Shown here piece after piece: positions 16,110 through 25,883 of a stretch of 64,000 nucleotides of DNA. A program made the position numbers and the translations under genes. The notes under the pieces are model-generated. The model saw only the letters and a list, made by a program, of their open reading frames with translations. It had not been told where the DNA came from and ran no database searches. Source of the DNA: Comamonadaceae bacterium (GTDB lineage: Bacteria > Pseudomonadota > Gammaproteobacteria > Burkholderiales > Burkholderiaceae_C); the NCBI GenBank assembly GCA_947448735.1, contig CANFOS010000006.1:103835-167834 (forward strand), given 5' to 3'. Numbering within the stretch: position 1 is the stretch's first letter; every line of letters starts with the position of its first letter.

Positions 16110-17123
16110 ATGAAAATTGCTGTTTTGGGTGCCGGTGCCTGGGGCACAGCGCTGGCCGTCAATGCTGCATCCCGCCACCAGGTGACCTTGTGGGCGCGTG
16201 ATGCGTCGCATAGCAAAGCGCTGGCCGACCAGCGGGTCAACGCCCGTTATCTGCCCGACATGGCATTGCCTGACAACCTGCGCTTGGCCGGGGGTGCCGC
16301 ACTTTTACAGGACACCGTCCGGGGTCAGGACCTGATCATCATCGCTACGCCGATGTCCGGTTTGCGCGGCATGCTGTTGGCCTTGGGTGGCACGTCTGCC
16401 CCTGTTGCCTGGCTCTGCAAGGGCTTTGAAACCCCTCAAAAAACCGATAGCCAACCATCATTTGGCCTTCTAGCCCACGAAATACATAGGCGAATAGCTC
16501 CTGATTTAATAGCGGGCGTGTTGAGTGGCCCGAGCTTCGCACAAGAAGTTGCGCGCGGCCAGCCGACGGCACTGGTCGCCGCCAGCAAGCAGGCCGCCGT
16601 GCGCGACGCACTGGTGGCCGCCTTTCACAGCCCCACGCTGCGGGTTTATGCCAACGACGACATCGTCGGCGTTGAAGTTGGCGGCGCCGTCAAAAACGTG
16701 CTGGCGATCGCGACGGGTTTGTGCGACGGTCTTCACCTGGGCCTGAACGCCCGAGCCGCGCTGATCACCCGTGGACTGGCTGAAATGACGCGCTTAGGCG
16801 TTGCGCTGGGTGCCAGGGCGGAGACATTGACTGGCCTGTCGGGCTTGGGCGACTTGGTGCTGACGGCCACAGGTGACCTGAGCCGCAATCGCAAGGTTGG
16901 CTTGGCACTGGCCCAAGGCAAAACACTGCCAGAAGCCGTTGCCGCCCTCGGTCATGTGGCCGAAGGCGTGTACTGCGCCCGCACCGTGGTGCAGCGCGCA
17001 GACAGTCTGGGCATTGAGATGCCGATATCACAAGGCGTGGTGGCCTTGCTCGATGGGCAGATCACCCCGGACCAGGCGGTCGCTGCACTGATGGGGCGCG
17101 GACCCAAAGGCGAAGCCCTGTAG
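16110..17123 (+). CDS. gpsA: NAD(P)H-dependent glycerol-3-phosphate dehydrogenase
   Basis: Reduces dihydroxyacetone phosphate to sn-glycerol 3-phosphate for phospholipid synthesis. The N-terminal dinucleotide-binding motif [10 protein letters not shown], the catalytic Lys region [14 protein letters not shown], and [12 protein letters not shown] are visible in the 337-residue protein. Between CKGFE and AGVLSGP the sequence is unusual and AT-rich; this segment (16432-16513) is a reverse-oriented copy of the interspersed repeat read in frame, making the loop roughly 5 residues longer than usual. The enzyme core is intact, so it is probably functional. It converges on panC with a 9-bp gap. Confidence 0.95.
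   Translation: MKIAVLGAGAWGTALAVNAASRHQVTLWARDASHSKALADQRVNARYLPDMALPDNLRLAGGAALLQDTVRGQDLIIIATPMSGLRGMLLALGGTSAPVAWLCKGFETPQKTDSQPSFGLLAHEIHRRIAPDLIAGVLSGPSFAQEVARGQPTALVAASKQAAVRDALVAAFHSPTLRVYANDDIVGVEVGGAVKNVLAIATGLCDGLHLGLNARAALITRGLAEMTRLGVALGARAETLTGLSGLGDLVLTATGDLSRNRKVGLALAQGKTLPEAVAALGHVAEGVYCARTVVQRADSLGIEMPISQGVVALLDGQITPDQAVAALMGRGPKGEAL
16432..16513 (-). repeat. Interspersed ~70-bp repeat, copy inside gpsA
   Basis: Read on the minus strand it begins GCTATTAAATCAGGAGC (16513-16497) and continues with a GTGGGCTAGAAGGCC block and an AT-rich end. It matches the copy at 19817 in 14 of the first 17 positions or more. It lies in frame within the gpsA coding region. Confidence 0.6.
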
Positions 17124-17132
17124 GCCCGCTTT

Positions 17133-17981
17133 TCAAATTTCCAGGTTGTCAATCAGCCTGGTGTTGCCCAGCTTGGCCGCACCCAACACCACCAGTGGCT
17201 GCGCGGCCAAGTCGCCCCAAGGCGGCATCAGGTCGGCGCGGCGACGTACCGTCAGATAGTCGGGCTTCCAGCCGCGTCGCGCCAAGGATTGCATGGCCTG
17301 CGCCTCCAGGAGCGGCAGGTCCTGCGGGGTGGCCTTTTTGGCGGCAGCACCCAGGGCCTGCAGGGCTTTTGACAGCTCAACCGCTTCCAGCCGCTCTGCT
17401 TCCTTGAGGTAACTGTTGCGTGACGACAGTGCCAGGCCATCGCTGGCGCGCTGGGTTTCGCCTGCCAGAATGTCAATCGGCAATGCAAACTGCTGAACCA
17501 TGCGGCGCACCACCATGACCTGCTGGTAGTCCTTTTTGCCAAAGGCCGCCACGCCGCCGGGCATGCCGGCATACACGCATGAAAACAGCTTCAGCACGAC
17601 GGTGCTCACGCCGATGAAAAAACCGGGCCTGAAGTGGCCTTCCAGAATGTCGCTCAGGTCGGTGGCGGGGTGGACTTTGTAGGTCTGTGGCTCGGGGTAG
17701 AGCTCTTTTTCACGCGGGGCAAACAGCACGTTGCAGCCTGCGGCCTCCAGCCGCTGCGCGTCGGCATCGAGCGTGCGAGGGTAGCTGTCAAAGTCTTCGT
17801 GCGGTGCAAACTGCAGGCGGTTCACGAAGATGCTGGACACCGTGACATCGCCCAGCGGCTTGGCCTCTTTGACGAGGGCGATGTGTCCGTCGTGCAGGTT
17901 TCCCATGGTCGGTACAAAGGCGGGGCGTTTGAAGCCTGAGAGTTTGTCGCGCAGCTCGGCGATGGTGTGAACGATGTGCAT
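17133..17981 (-). CDS. panC: Pantoate--beta-alanine ligase
   Basis: Joins pantoate and beta-alanine with ATP to make pantothenate. The HIGH-type nucleotide motif [14 protein letters not shown] and the pantoate-binding block DGLALSSRN are present. The start is set at ATG 17981, with GAGGA upstream, giving the usual [10 protein letters not shown] opening; a TTG 15 bases upstream is less likely. The protein has 282 residues. It follows panB on the same strand with a 31-bp gap, forming a pantothenate pair at the end of the DUF3460-scpA-panB-panC set. Confidence 0.95.
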   Translation of the reverse strand: MHIVHTIAELRDKLSGFKRPAFVPTMGNLHDGHIALVKEAKPLGDVTVSSIFVNRLQFAPHEDFDSYPRTLDADAQRLEAAGCNVLFAPREKELYPEPQTYKVHPATDLSDILEGHFRPGFFIGVSTVVLKLFSCVYAGMPGGVAAFGKKDYQQVMVVRRMVQQFALPIDILAGETQRASDGLALSSRNSYLKEAERLEAVELSKALQALGAAAKKATPQDLPLLEAQAMQSLARRGWKPDYLTVRRRADLMPPWGDLAAQPLVVLGAAKLGNTRLIDNLEI

Positions 17982-18012
17982 GTGTTGTTTCCTCAATCAA
18001 CTTTATTTTTAA

Positions 18013-18900
18013 TCACCAGGCATGCAGGCTGTTGACTGGAAAGCTGCCATTTTTGACCGCTGCAACATACGCCTGCATCGCCCCGCGCACGCTGCCCGCG
18101 TCCGCCATGAAGTTGTGGACAAACTTCGGCATCTTGCCCAGGTTCATGCCCAGCATGTCGTGCAGCACCAGCACCTGGCCGGCGCAGCCCTTGCCTGCGC
18201 CTATGCCGATGGTCGGGCAGTTGGTGAGCGTGGCAGTCAGCGCCGTGGCCAGCACTTCGGGCACCATTTCAAGCACCAGCATGGCTGCGCCTGCGTCTTG
18301 CAGGGCGCTGGCTTCACGTTTGAGTTTGGCCGCGGCATCGTCGGTTTTGCCCTGCACGCGGTAGCCACCCAGCGCGTGAACGGTTTGCGGTGTCAGTCCC
18401 AGATGTGCGCACACCGGTATGCCGCGTTCAACCAGAAAATGCACCACCTCGGTGGTCCAGCCACCGCCTTCGAGTTTGACCATGTGCGCGCCGGCCTGCA
18501 TCAAGGCCGTCGCGCTGCGCATCGCCTGCTCTTTGGATTCGTGATACGAGCCAAATGGCAGGTCGCCAATCAGCCAGGCCGTGGCCTGTGAGCGGCGCAG
18601 GCCATTGGCCACGCATTCGGTGTGGTGACGCATGGTGTCCAGCGTCACGCCAACCGTGCTGGTCAGCCCCTGGCAGACCATGCCAAGAGAGTCGCCCACC
18701 AAAATGCATTCCACACCTGCGGCATCAGCCACCGCAGCAAAGGTCGCGTCGTAGGCGGTGAGCATGGTGATTTTTTCGCCCGATGCATGCATTTCGCGCA
18801 GGCGCGGCAGGCTGATGGGCTTGCGCGATGACGGGGTCGATGTGGGGCTGAGCGTGCCGTAGGGACTGGCGGGTGTGAGTGTGGGGGTGGGTGTTGTCAT
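18013..18900 (-). CDS. panB: 3-methyl-2-oxobutanoate hydroxymethyltransferase
   Basis: Transfers a hydroxymethyl group from 5,10-methylenetetrahydrofolate to ketoisovalerate, the first pantothenate-specific step. The motifs [26 protein letters not shown] (metal site) and [14 protein letters not shown] are intact. The 295-residue protein has a Thr/Pro/Ser-rich N-terminal extension of about 30 residues, so the true start may lie downstream of 18900. It is placed directly before panC. The folate cofactor links it loosely to folE and folC in the same window. Confidence 0.95.
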   Translation of the reverse strand: MTTPTPTLTPASPYGTLSPTSTPSSRKPISLPRLREMHASGEKITMLTAYDATFAAVADAAGVECILVGDSLGMVCQGLTSTVGVTLDTMRHHTECVANGLRRSQATAWLIGDLPFGSYHESKEQAMRSATALMQAGAHMVKLEGGGWTTEVVHFLVERGIPVCAHLGLTPQTVHALGGYRVQGKTDDAAAKLKREASALQDAGAAMLVLEMVPEVLATALTATLTNCPTIGIGAGKGCAGQVLVLHDMLGMNLGKMPKFVHNFMADAGSVRGAMQAYVAAVKNGSFPVNSLHAW

Positions 18901-18956
18901 GGGGCGACTCCAGAAAGTGTGGAGAGTCTAACCAGCTCTGCGAAGCGAAAAATCCA

Positions 18957-19808
18957 TCAGGTCGGTGTGTAAGCCAGGCGCACATAAATCGGCGCATACG
19001 CTTCGGCCTGGGTGACTTCCAGCAAGCCTTCTTTTGACAGCTCGAGCAGTGCAATAAACGTGACCACCAGCACAGGCATGCCGCGCGATGCTTCAAACAG
19101 GTCTTCAAACTCCAGAAACTTGCGGCCCTGCAGTTTGCGCAGCACGATGCTCATGTGCTCCCGTACCGACAGTTCTTCACGGCTGATGACATGGTGCTGC
19201 ACCAGCCGCGCGCGTTTGACGATGTCGCGCCAGGCATCTTGCAAATCGACCACATGCACGTCAGGAAAGCGTGGCTGCAGCGACTGCTCCACATACACCT
19301 GAGCGCGCAAAAAATCGCGGCCAAACTGGGGCATGGCATTTAGCGTGTGGGCAGCCAGCTTGATTTGTTCGTACTCCAGCAGGCGGCGCACCAGCTCGGC
19401 TCTGGGGTCTTCTGCTTCCTGGCCTTCTGCCACCTTTTTTGGCGGCAGCAGCATGCGCGATTTGATCTCAATCAGCATCGCGGCCATCAGCAGGTACTCA
19501 GCCGCCAGCTCGAGGTTGGTGGCACGAATCTCGTCAACGTAGACCAAATATTGGCGCGTGACGGCGGCCATCGGAATGTCCAGAATATTGAAATTCTGTT
19601 TGCGGATCAAGTACAGCAGCAGGTCGAGCGGGCCTTCAAACGCCTCCAGAAACACCTGCAGCGCATCTGGCGGAATGTACAGGTCGTGCGGCATCGCAAA
19701 CAGCGGCTCACCGTACAGGCGAGCCAGCGCCACCTGGTCGATCACAGCCGGCATGTCCGGGCTGGGCCCTGCGGAGAATTCGCCGATCAAGGTGAGGTCA
19801 GTCGTCAC
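18957..19808 (-). CDS. scpA: Segregation and condensation protein A
   Basis: Kleisin subunit of the SMC-ScpA-ScpB condensin complex, which organises and segregates the chromosome. The kleisin N-terminal motif FEGPLDLLLYLIRKQNFNILDIPMA (split: FEGPLDLLLYLIRK, QNFNILDIPMA), the AAEYLLMAAMLIEIKSRMLL helix and the C-terminal winged-helix segment are visible. The start codon is GTG 19808, but the first 45 residues are not conserved and an internal ATG (for example before PHDLYIPPDAL) is possible. A repeat copy sits directly upstream at 19817, so its leader is made largely of that element. Confidence 0.92.
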   Translation of the reverse strand: MTTDLTLIGEFSAGPSPDMPAVIDQVALARLYGEPLFAMPHDLYIPPDALQVFLEAFEGPLDLLLYLIRKQNFNILDIPMAAVTRQYLVYVDEIRATNLELAAEYLLMAAMLIEIKSRMLLPPKKVAEGQEAEDPRAELVRRLLEYEQIKLAAHTLNAMPQFGRDFLRAQVYVEQSLQPRFPDVHVVDLQDAWRDIVKRARLVQHHVISREELSVREHMSIVLRKLQGRKFLEFEDLFEASRGMPVLVVTFIALLELSKEGLLEVTQAEAYAPIYVRLAYTPT

Positions 19809-19816
19809 AACGAGTT

Positions 19817-19885
19817 GCTATTAAATAAGGAGCTGTTCGCAAAGCTGTTTATTGGCTTAGGGGCTGTTTGACACCTAAAAAGGCT
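19817..19885 (+). repeat. Interspersed ~70-bp repeat, copy upstream of scpA
   Basis: GCTATTAAATAAGGAGC (19817-19833) is followed by GTTTATTGGCTTAGGGGC and TTTGACACCTAAAAAGGC, the clearest full-length form in the window. It fills the gap between scpA and the DUF3460 gene. Confidence 0.75.
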
Positions 19886-19904
19886 CAAAACCGCTGCGTA
19901 ACGC

Positions 19905-20132
19905 CTATTTGGCGTTGGGATGCTTGCCAGTGCCGTAGACATACGGCTGCTGGGCCACCCGGGCGTCCAGAAAGTCAGCCTGGTCAGCGCGGTTGAGTTT
20001 TTTGTCCCACAACAGGGCTCGGCCGGCGCGCTGTTGGGCTTCAAGTGTCGGGTTGTTCAGCTTCAGCTGTTCAATGAACTGGGTGGCGTCAGACGTGTAG
20101 TCTGCGCGGCGGAAGATGGACAAAAGATTCAT
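19905..20132 (-). CDS. DUF3460 family protein
   Basis: A 75-residue protein with the DUF3460 layout: FRRADYTSDATQFIEQLK at the N-terminus, QQRAGRALLWDK in the middle and PYVYGTG near the end. The start is ATG 20132, since family members begin with this segment; the longer frame to 20246 has no support. Function is unknown. In betaproteobacteria it commonly precedes scpA and pantothenate genes, as here. Confidence 0.88.
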   Translation of the reverse strand: MNLLSIFRRADYTSDATQFIEQLKLNNPTLEAQQRAGRALLWDKKLNRADQADFLDARVAQQPYVYGTGKHPNAK

Positions 20133-20194
20133 GGGCTGCTTTGCTTTAAACGTGTAGTGACCTGATTTTACCGGGCAACAGCCACGACGCTTGA

Positions 20195-20947
20195 TCAGCT
20201 CGAATGCGGCAGCCGCGCCAGCACGTCGCGCAGGACCGGGCGCCACACCAGCAGCAGCAAGGTCAGCGCCAGCGGCAGCGTGGTCACATAGCCTAAAAAC
20301 TTGAAACCCAAAGCGCCGCAGACTGCGCCCGTAAAAAAACTGCAGACCAGCAGCAAGTGCAGACGCAGCTTTTGCCGGTTGGCGCGCACCGGCTCGGCGG
20401 GGCTGGCTTGGGTGCGGTTGATGTACAGCAGCTTGCCCAGCTCTATGCCCAGGTCGGTCACCAGCCCGGTCACGTGGGTGGTGCGAATTTCAGCTTTGGA
20501 TATTTTGGTGATGACCGCGTTTTGCAAGCCCATGATGAAGCAAAGCAGCAACACCGTCAGCGGCACGAAAAAATGTGACCACAGGCTGATGGCGGCGCCA
20601 AACATGCCAAAAATCAGCAGCAGGGCGGACTCCAGCAGCAGCGGCAAGCCGTAAGCGCTGGCCAGCCTTTCGCGCAGCCCCCAATTGACCAGCCAGGCGG
20701 TCGTCATGGCACCCAGCAAAAAAGCCGCCAAGGCACCCAAACTGGCGGCTGCCAGTGCAAGATTGCCCAGCACCAGGTGATCAGCCAAGGCTGACACCAC
20801 CCCCGTCATGTGCGAGGTGTAAGTGCCGACCGCTAAAAAACCGCCCGCGTTGGTGGCCCCCGCCACAAAAGCCAGCACCGCACCCAATCGTGCGTTGGTT
20901 TGCAGCGTGCGGTTGTCAATGTCGGTCCAGCCGTGAAAGGGGTGCAT
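20195..20947 (-). CDS. YoaK / DUF1275 membrane protein
   Basis: A 250-residue integral membrane protein with about six hydrophobic segments. DUF1275 landmarks are GATNAGGFLAVGTYTSHMTG near the N-terminus and GLQNAVITKISKAEIRTTHVTG in the middle, two internally related stretches with the SHMTG / THVTG match. Family function is unknown, with transport suspected. It lies between the VapC toxin gene and DUF3460, without obvious operon coupling. Confidence 0.87.
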   Translation of the reverse strand: MHPFHGWTDIDNRTLQTNARLGAVLAFVAGATNAGGFLAVGTYTSHMTGVVSALADHLVLGNLALAAASLGALAAFLLGAMTTAWLVNWGLRERLASAYGLPLLLESALLLIFGMFGAAISLWSHFFVPLTVLLLCFIMGLQNAVITKISKAEIRTTHVTGLVTDLGIELGKLLYINRTQASPAEPVRANRQKLRLHLLLVCSFFTGAVCGALGFKFLGYVTTLPLALTLLLLVWRPVLRDVLARLPHSS

Positions 20948-20966
20948 GGGGCTGGTCCGGCTGGGC

Positions 20967-21341
20967 TTATTCTTTTGCGTGGTAGCTCACGCCCGGCAAA
21001 TCTTTGTAATCAGCATCTTGCGTCCAAAAGGTGGCTTTGAATTCTCTGGCGATGCTGTACATCACCGCGTCGGCCATGGCCAAGCGGTGTTTTTGAGCGA
21101 TGTCCGAGGCTGCTATGGCTCTTTGTGCGCTTAGCTCAACGATCGTCCCACGCCGCATGAGCTCAAGACACTCGTCGCGATGTGCCGCGTCAGCGTGACG
21201 GCTTAAAAAACGATGGACTTCAAAAAAAGACAGGGCTGGCACGATGAGCAGCGCCGTCTTTTCAATCGCCGGTGCGAAGCTGTCGGCGCTGGGGGTGTCG
21301 ATGAAATATTCAATCCACCCGGAAGAGTCAACGACGTTCAT
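20967..21341 (-). CDS. vapC: PIN-domain toxin (VapC type)
   Basis: A 124-residue PIN-domain ribonuclease, the likely toxin of a type II pair. The acidic metal-binding residues are visible: Asp5 (VVDSSGW), Glu in FFEVHRFL, Asp in MADAVMYSIA and Asp in FWTQDADY. The start ATG at 21341 shares one base with the stop of vapB (TGATG), which fits translational coupling; a TTG one codon upstream is less likely. Target RNA is unknown. Because all active-site residues are kept, the toxin should be active. Confidence 0.92.
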   Translation of the reverse strand: MNVVDSSGWIEYFIDTPSADSFAPAIEKTALLIVPALSFFEVHRFLSRHADAAHRDECLELMRRGTIVELSAQRAIAASDIAQKHRLAMADAVMYSIAREFKATFWTQDADYKDLPGVSYHAKE

Positions 21342-21571
21342 CAAAACCGATCGGGCTCTTTGGGCATGTCGGTGTTGATGTTGCCCAAGTGGCGCAGAAA
21401 GCCTCGGTAGGCGCTGACGGGCAACTCAGGTTTGAGCGTCGCCTCCTTATCGCCACAGAAAAACTTGACTTTTGAGCCTTCAACCAAACCCAGGCGGGCG
21501 CGCATGGCGGCTGGCAGGGTAATTTGCCCTTTGCTGCTGACGGTGGCGTCTAATTCGAGAATGTCTGACAT
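21341..21571 (-). CDS. vapB: AbrB/MazE-fold antitoxin (VapB type)
   Basis: A 76-residue antitoxin. The N-terminal swapped-hairpin AbrB domain reads ATVSSKGQITLPAAMRARLGL; the C-terminal 30 residues, ending PKEPDRF, should wrap around the toxin. ATG 21571 has AGGAG seven bases upstream. It should bind the operator at 21596-21636 alone or with VapC and repress its own promoter, as is usual for these pairs. Confidence 0.92.
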   Translation of the reverse strand: MSDILELDATVSSKGQITLPAAMRARLGLVEGSKVKFFCGDKEATLKPELPVSAYRGFLRHLGNINTDMPKEPDRF

Positions 21572-21595
21572 ACAAGACTCCTGTTGCTGGAGGAG

Positions 21596-21636
21596 GTAAG
21601 TATGAACTCAAAGTAAGGAGTTGTCAAAATACTTAC
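21596..21636 (-). promoter_or_regulatory. vapBC promoter with flanking inverted-repeat operator
   Basis: On the minus strand TTGACA (21627-21622) and CATACT (21604-21599) are separated by 17 bp, a good sigma-70 promoter. The exact inverted repeat GTAAGTAT (21596-21603) / ATACTTAC (21629-21636) overlaps the -10 box and abuts the -35 box. A third GTAAG lies between them at 21613-21617. Binding of VapB(C) here would block RNA polymerase. Confidence 0.7.
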
Positions 21637-21649
21637 TTTTTTCGAATTA

Positions 21650-23701
21650 CTACTTAACCCGCATCCCCGGCATCGCGCCGGCTAGCGGTTCCAGCACATA
21701 AATTCCCGGTTGCGCCTTTTCATCGCCATGGCTGGCGGCTAGCACCATGCCTTCGCTGATGCCGAATTTCATCTTGCGCGGTGCCAGATTGGCGACCATG
21801 ACGGTGTGTTTGCCGATCAGGTCTTCGGGTTTGTAGGCGCTGGCGATGCCGCTGAAGACGTTACGGGTTTTGCCTTCACCCACATCCAGCGTCAGGCGCA
21901 GCAGCTTGACCGAGCCATCAACGGCTTCACAGTTGACGATTTTGGCGATCCGCAGGTCGATTTTGGTGAAGTCGTCGATGGAGATGGCGGGGGCGATGTC
22001 TTCGCCGCCGGGGATCAGTTTGACTTCGGTGGGCGCCGGAGGCTCGAACAGGGCGTCGAGTTGTTCGGGGGTGACGCGTTGCATGAGATGTTGGTAGGGC
22101 TGGATCGCCGCGACGTAACCAGTGACGGTCCAATGTTTCATGCTCGTGCCCACGAAGGCTTGGACCGCCTGCGCCAGCGACGGCAGCACGGGAGCCAGGT
22201 AGCGGCTGATTTCTGCGAAGGCATTGATGAGCACAGAGCAGACCTGGTGCAGCGCCTCGTTGTTGGCGGCGTCCTTGGCCAAGTCCCAGGGCTTGTGCTG
22301 GTCAACGTAGGCGTTGACCTTATCCGCCAACAGCATGATGTCGCGGGTGGCTTTGCCGAATTCGCGCGCTTCATAAGCATTTGCAAGATTGTCCTTGGCG
22401 CCATGGATTTCAAATAGAAGTTCCTCACCCTGCGGGCCGAAGTCGGTGCTCAGCTTCCCATCAAACCGCTTAGTCAAAAAACCTGCCGCCCGGCTCGCAA
22501 TATTCACGAACTTGCCGATCAAATCGCTGTTCACCCGCGCCATAAAGTCATCGGCATTGAAGTCAATGTCTTCATTGCGTGCCGACAGTTTGGCCGCCAG
22601 GTAATAGCGCAGCCACTCCGGGTTCATGCCCAGGCTCAGGTACTTGAGCGGGTCCAGGCCGGTGCCTCGGCTTTTACTCATTTTTTCGCCGTTGTTGACG
22701 GTCAAAAAGCCATGTACGAACACGTTGTTGGGCGTTTTTCGGCCGCTGAAATGCAGCATGGCGGGCCAGAACAGGGTGTGGAAGGTGACGATGTCTTTGC
22801 CGATGAAGTGGTATTGCTCCAGCGCCGGGTTGGCCATGTAGGCGTTGTAGTCCTCGCCGCGTTTGCCCAGAAGGTTTTTCAGCGACGCCAGGTAGCCCAC
22901 AGGCGCATCGAGCCACACATAAAAATACTTGCCTGGCGCATCCGGGATTTCAATGCCAAAGTAGGGTGCGTCACGGCTGATGTCCCAGTCACCCAGGCCT
23001 TCGCTTTTGCTGCCGTCAGGGTTGGTTCTGACGCTAAACCACTCTTTCACTTTGTTGGCGACTTCGGGCTGCAATTTCCCATCCTGGGTCCAGCTTTGCA
23101 GAAAATCGACACAGCGCTGGTCTGACAGTTTGAAGAAAAAATGCTCTGAGCTTTTCAGCACCGGCGTGGCACCCGACAAGGCTGAATACGGCTTGATCAA
23201 GTCCGTGGGCGCATACACCGCGCCGCAGTTTTCGCAGTTGTCGCCATACTGGTCTGGGGTGCCGCATTTGGGGCAGGTGCCTTTGATGTAGCGGTCGGGC
23301 AAAAACATGGTTTTTTCGGGGTCGAAAAACTGCTCAATCGTTTTGACATCTATCAGGTCATTGGCTTTGAGGTCACGGTAAATCTGCCGGGCCAATTCGT
23401 GGTTTTCGGGCGAATCGGTAGAGCTCCAGTTGTCAAAGCTGATCTGAAAACCGTCCAGGTATTCTTTGCGGCCGGCTGCAATATTGGCCACAAACTGCTG
23501 CGGCGTCACGCCGGCTTTTTCAGCTGCAATCATGATCGGTGCGCCATGCGCATCGTCGGCGCCGACAAAATTAACCTGGTTGCCCTGCATGCGCTGAAAC
23601 CTCACCCAAATATCGGCCTGGATGTATTCCATGATGTGGCCAATGTGAAACTTGCCATTGGCGTACGGCAGGGCGGTGGTGACAAAAAGTTGACGGGACA
23701 T
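21650..23701 (-). CDS. metG: Methionyl-tRNA synthetase
   Basis: Charges tRNA-Met with methionine. The HIGH motif is [11 protein letters not shown], the KMSKS loop is [10 protein letters not shown], and a zinc knuckle reads [19 protein letters not shown]-terminal EMAP-type tRNA-binding domain (about 575-683, [18 protein letters not shown]) gives the dimeric long form. The start is ATG 23701, where the family begins [15 protein letters not shown]; a TTG at 23725 is less likely. It is divergent from mrp, with 77 bp between the start codons. Confidence 0.96.
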   Translation of the reverse strand: MSRQLFVTTALPYANGKFHIGHIMEYIQADIWVRFQRMQGNQVNFVGADDAHGAPIMIAAEKAGVTPQQFVANIAAGRKEYLDGFQISFDNWSSTDSPENHELARQIYRDLKANDLIDVKTIEQFFDPEKTMFLPDRYIKGTCPKCGTPDQYGDNCENCGAVYAPTDLIKPYSALSGATPVLKSSEHFFFKLSDQRCVDFLQSWTQDGKLQPEVANKVKEWFSVRTNPDGSKSEGLGDWDISRDAPYFGIEIPDAPGKYFYVWLDAPVGYLASLKNLLGKRGEDYNAYMANPALEQYHFIGKDIVTFHTLFWPAMLHFSGRKTPNNVFVHGFLTVNNGEKMSKSRGTGLDPLKYLSLGMNPEWLRYYLAAKLSARNEDIDFNADDFMARVNSDLIGKFVNIASRAAGFLTKRFDGKLSTDFGPQGEELLFEIHGAKDNLANAYEAREFGKATRDIMLLADKVNAYVDQHKPWDLAKDAANNEALHQVCSVLINAFAEISRYLAPVLPSLAQAVQAFVGTSMKHWTVTGYVAAIQPYQHLMQRVTPEQLDALFEPPAPTEVKLIPGGEDIAPAISIDDFTKIDLRIAKIVNCEAVDGSVKLLRLTLDVGEGKTRNVFSGIASAYKPEDLIGKHTVMVANLAPRKMKFGISEGMVLAASHGDEKAQPGIYVLEPLAGAMPGMRVK

Positions 23702-23778
23702 CAGTGGTGCTTTATTGGAGGGCAATCAGCCATTTTAAGTGTCTTGGCTACACTCAGAAGCTGATCGGAAATACCAGC

Positions 23779-24867
23779 ATGCCCACCCCAGACCAACTGC
23801 TTCAGGCGCTCGCCAGCGTCATCGACCCCAACACGGGCGCCGATTTTGTCACCAGCAAGTCCATCAAAAACCTGCGCGTCGCCGGCGCTGACGTGGCATT
23901 TGATGTCGAACTCGGTTACCCCGCCAAAAGCCAGCTCGCAGGCTTTCGCAACAGCCTGACAGCTGCTGCCAAAAGCGTCGCTGGCGTTGACAACGTGTCG
24001 GTCAATGTGAGCGTCAACATTGCCAGCCACAGCGTGCAGCGTGGCGTACAGCTTTTGCCCAACGTTAAAAATATCATTGCCGTGGCCTCCGGCAAAGGCG
24101 GTGTCGGCAAAAGCACGACGGCCGTGAACCTGGCTTTGGCGCTGGCCGCTGAAGGCGCCAGCGTCGGCTTGCTGGATGCCGATATCTACGGCCCCAGCCA
24201 GCCGATGATGATGGGCATTGAAGGCCGGCCAGAAAGCCTGGACGGCAAGCACATGGAACCAATGGAAAACTTCGGCATTCAGGTCATGTCGATTGGTTTT
24301 CTGGTCGCGCAGGACGAAGCCATGATCTGGCGCGGCCCCATGGCCACCCAGGCGCTTGAGCAACTGCTGCGGCAAACCAACTGGCGTGACCTTGACTACC
24401 TGATGGTGGACATGCCGCCCGGCACCGGTGACATTCAGCTCACCCTGAGCCAGCGCGTGCCCATGACAGGCGCGGTGATCGTCACCACGCCGCAAGACAT
24501 CGCATTGCTGGACGCCAAAAAAGGCATCAAGATGTTTGAAAAGGTCGGCGTGCCGATTCTGGGCATTGTTGAAAACATGGCGGTGCATATTTGCAGCAAC
24601 TGCGGTCATACCGAACATATTTTTGGTGAAGACGGCGGCAAAAAAATGGCGGCAGACTACAAGATGGATTACCTGGGCGCCCTGCCGCTGGACATGCAAA
24701 TCAGGTTACAGGCCGACAGCGGCCGGCCCACGGTGGTGGCGGACCCGGACGGCGACGTGGCCGCCATCTACAAGGCGATTGCCCGCAAAATGGCGATCAC
24801 TGTGGCCGCAAAGTCGAAAGATTTTTCCGCCCGGTTTCCGACCATCAAGATTTCCAAAGACACCTGA
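23779..24867 (+). CDS. apbC: Iron-sulfur cluster carrier ATPase Mrp/ApbC
   Basis: A 362-residue P-loop protein that binds and transfers Fe-S clusters. It has an N-terminal MIP18-like domain (about 5-85, ALASVIDPNTGADFV), a deviant Walker A SGKGGVGKST, a Walker B-type DMPPGTGD, and the cluster-binding pair CSNC. The start at 23779 gives the usual family length; a longer frame upstream overlaps the metG leader. It is divergent from metG, a conserved betaproteobacterial pairing. Formate dehydrogenase with several Fe-S clusters lies 3 kb downstream. Confidence 0.93.
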   Translation: MPTPDQLLQALASVIDPNTGADFVTSKSIKNLRVAGADVAFDVELGYPAKSQLAGFRNSLTAAAKSVAGVDNVSVNVSVNIASHSVQRGVQLLPNVKNIIAVASGKGGVGKSTTAVNLALALAAEGASVGLLDADIYGPSQPMMMGIEGRPESLDGKHMEPMENFGIQVMSIGFLVAQDEAMIWRGPMATQALEQLLRQTNWRDLDYLMVDMPPGTGDIQLTLSQRVPMTGAVIVTTPQDIALLDAKKGIKMFEKVGVPILGIVENMAVHICSNCGHTEHIFGEDGGKKMAADYKMDYLGALPLDMQIRLQADSGRPTVVADPDGDVAAIYKAIARKMAITVAAKSKDFSARFPTIKISKDT

Positions 24868-24884
24868 CACGCCAACAGGCCTTT

Positions 24885-25880
24885 ATGAACCTGCTTGCCT
24901 CCCTGCGTTATCTGGCTGCACTTGACGAACACAAACACTTTGGGCGTGCGGCGGCGGCCTGCCACATCACCCAGCCCGCGCTTTCAAACGCGCTGCGAGC
25001 GCTGGAAAAAGAGTTCGGTGCTGCCATTGTCAAGCGTGGCCGGTCCTTCGGGGGCTTTACGGCTGAGGGTGAACGGGTGCTGGCCAGCGCCCAGCGCATG
25101 CTGCATGAGCGCGAGCTGCTGCAGCAAGACCTGAGCAGCCTGGCTGCTAAACCCCAAGGCAAATTGACCATTGGTGCCGTGCCCACGGCCATACCGGTGG
25201 CGGCGCGATTCTCGGCCATGCTGCATCTGCGCCATCCGGGTATTTCGCCCGTGGTGCGCTCCATGAGTTCTGCCGAACTTGAAAATGGCCTGGAAACGCT
25301 AACGCTCGACATGGGGCTCGGTTATACCGACAGGATGGCCCGTTACAGCCCGCGTCTACGCCATGTGCCGCAGTACACCGAGCATTATTTTCTGGTTCGC
25401 AAGGCAGGGCAGGCGCGTTCAGAACACATGCAGATTGGCCCCAAAATGACCTGGGCTGAGGCGGCCAGGCTACCGCTTTGCTTGCTGACCCCGGAGATGT
25501 ACAACCGCACCATTGTGGACAAGGCCTTTGTAGAGGCAGGCGTGACGGTCCGGGCGGCGATTGAAACCAGCTCCATCCTGACGCTGGCCTTGAGCGTGGC
25601 GGTGGGTGACGTTTGCAGCGTATTGCCCGGCGCGCTGATAGGCGCCGTACGTGGTTACCGCGAGCTTGAAGCGCTGCCGCTGGTCAGCCCGGACGTGAGA
25701 ACCGCGATCGGCTTCATGATTCAGGGCGGTGACCGCACATCGCGCACGCTGGATGCCGCTTTGACCATGGCCCAAGACGCGGCTTGGCTTCGGCATGCGG
25801 CGGCGCACAGTGGTTTGCTTGTGGACTACACGATGCTTGACGACCTGAAGACCGGGGTCAGTACTTACCCGTATATTTAG
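24885..25880 (+). CDS. LysR-family transcriptional regulator of the formate unit
   Basis: A 331-residue LysR regulator with an N-terminal winged helix-turn-helix (HFGRAAAACHITQPALSNALRALEKE) and a substrate-binding domain from about 90. It lies upstream of and in line with the OFA transporter and formate dehydrogenase genes. A perfect LysR-type operator, TTGAATC-N12-GATTCAA, sits just after its stop at 25884-25909. Formate or oxalate is a reasonable effector by context, as for the FdsR-type regulators of other Burkholderiales, but this is inference. Confidence 0.9.
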   Translation: MNLLASLRYLAALDEHKHFGRAAAACHITQPALSNALRALEKEFGAAIVKRGRSFGGFTAEGERVLASAQRMLHERELLQQDLSSLAAKPQGKLTIGAVPTAIPVAARFSAMLHLRHPGISPVVRSMSSAELENGLETLTLDMGLGYTDRMARYSPRLRHVPQYTEHYFLVRKAGQARSEHMQIGPKMTWAEAARLPLCLLTPEMYNRTIVDKAFVEAGVTVRAAIETSSILTLALSVAVGDVCSVLPGALIGAVRGYRELEALPLVSPDVRTAIGFMIQGGDRTSRTLDAALTMAQDAAWLRHAAAHSGLLVDYTMLDDLKTGVSTYPYI

Positions 25881-25883
25881 TTT

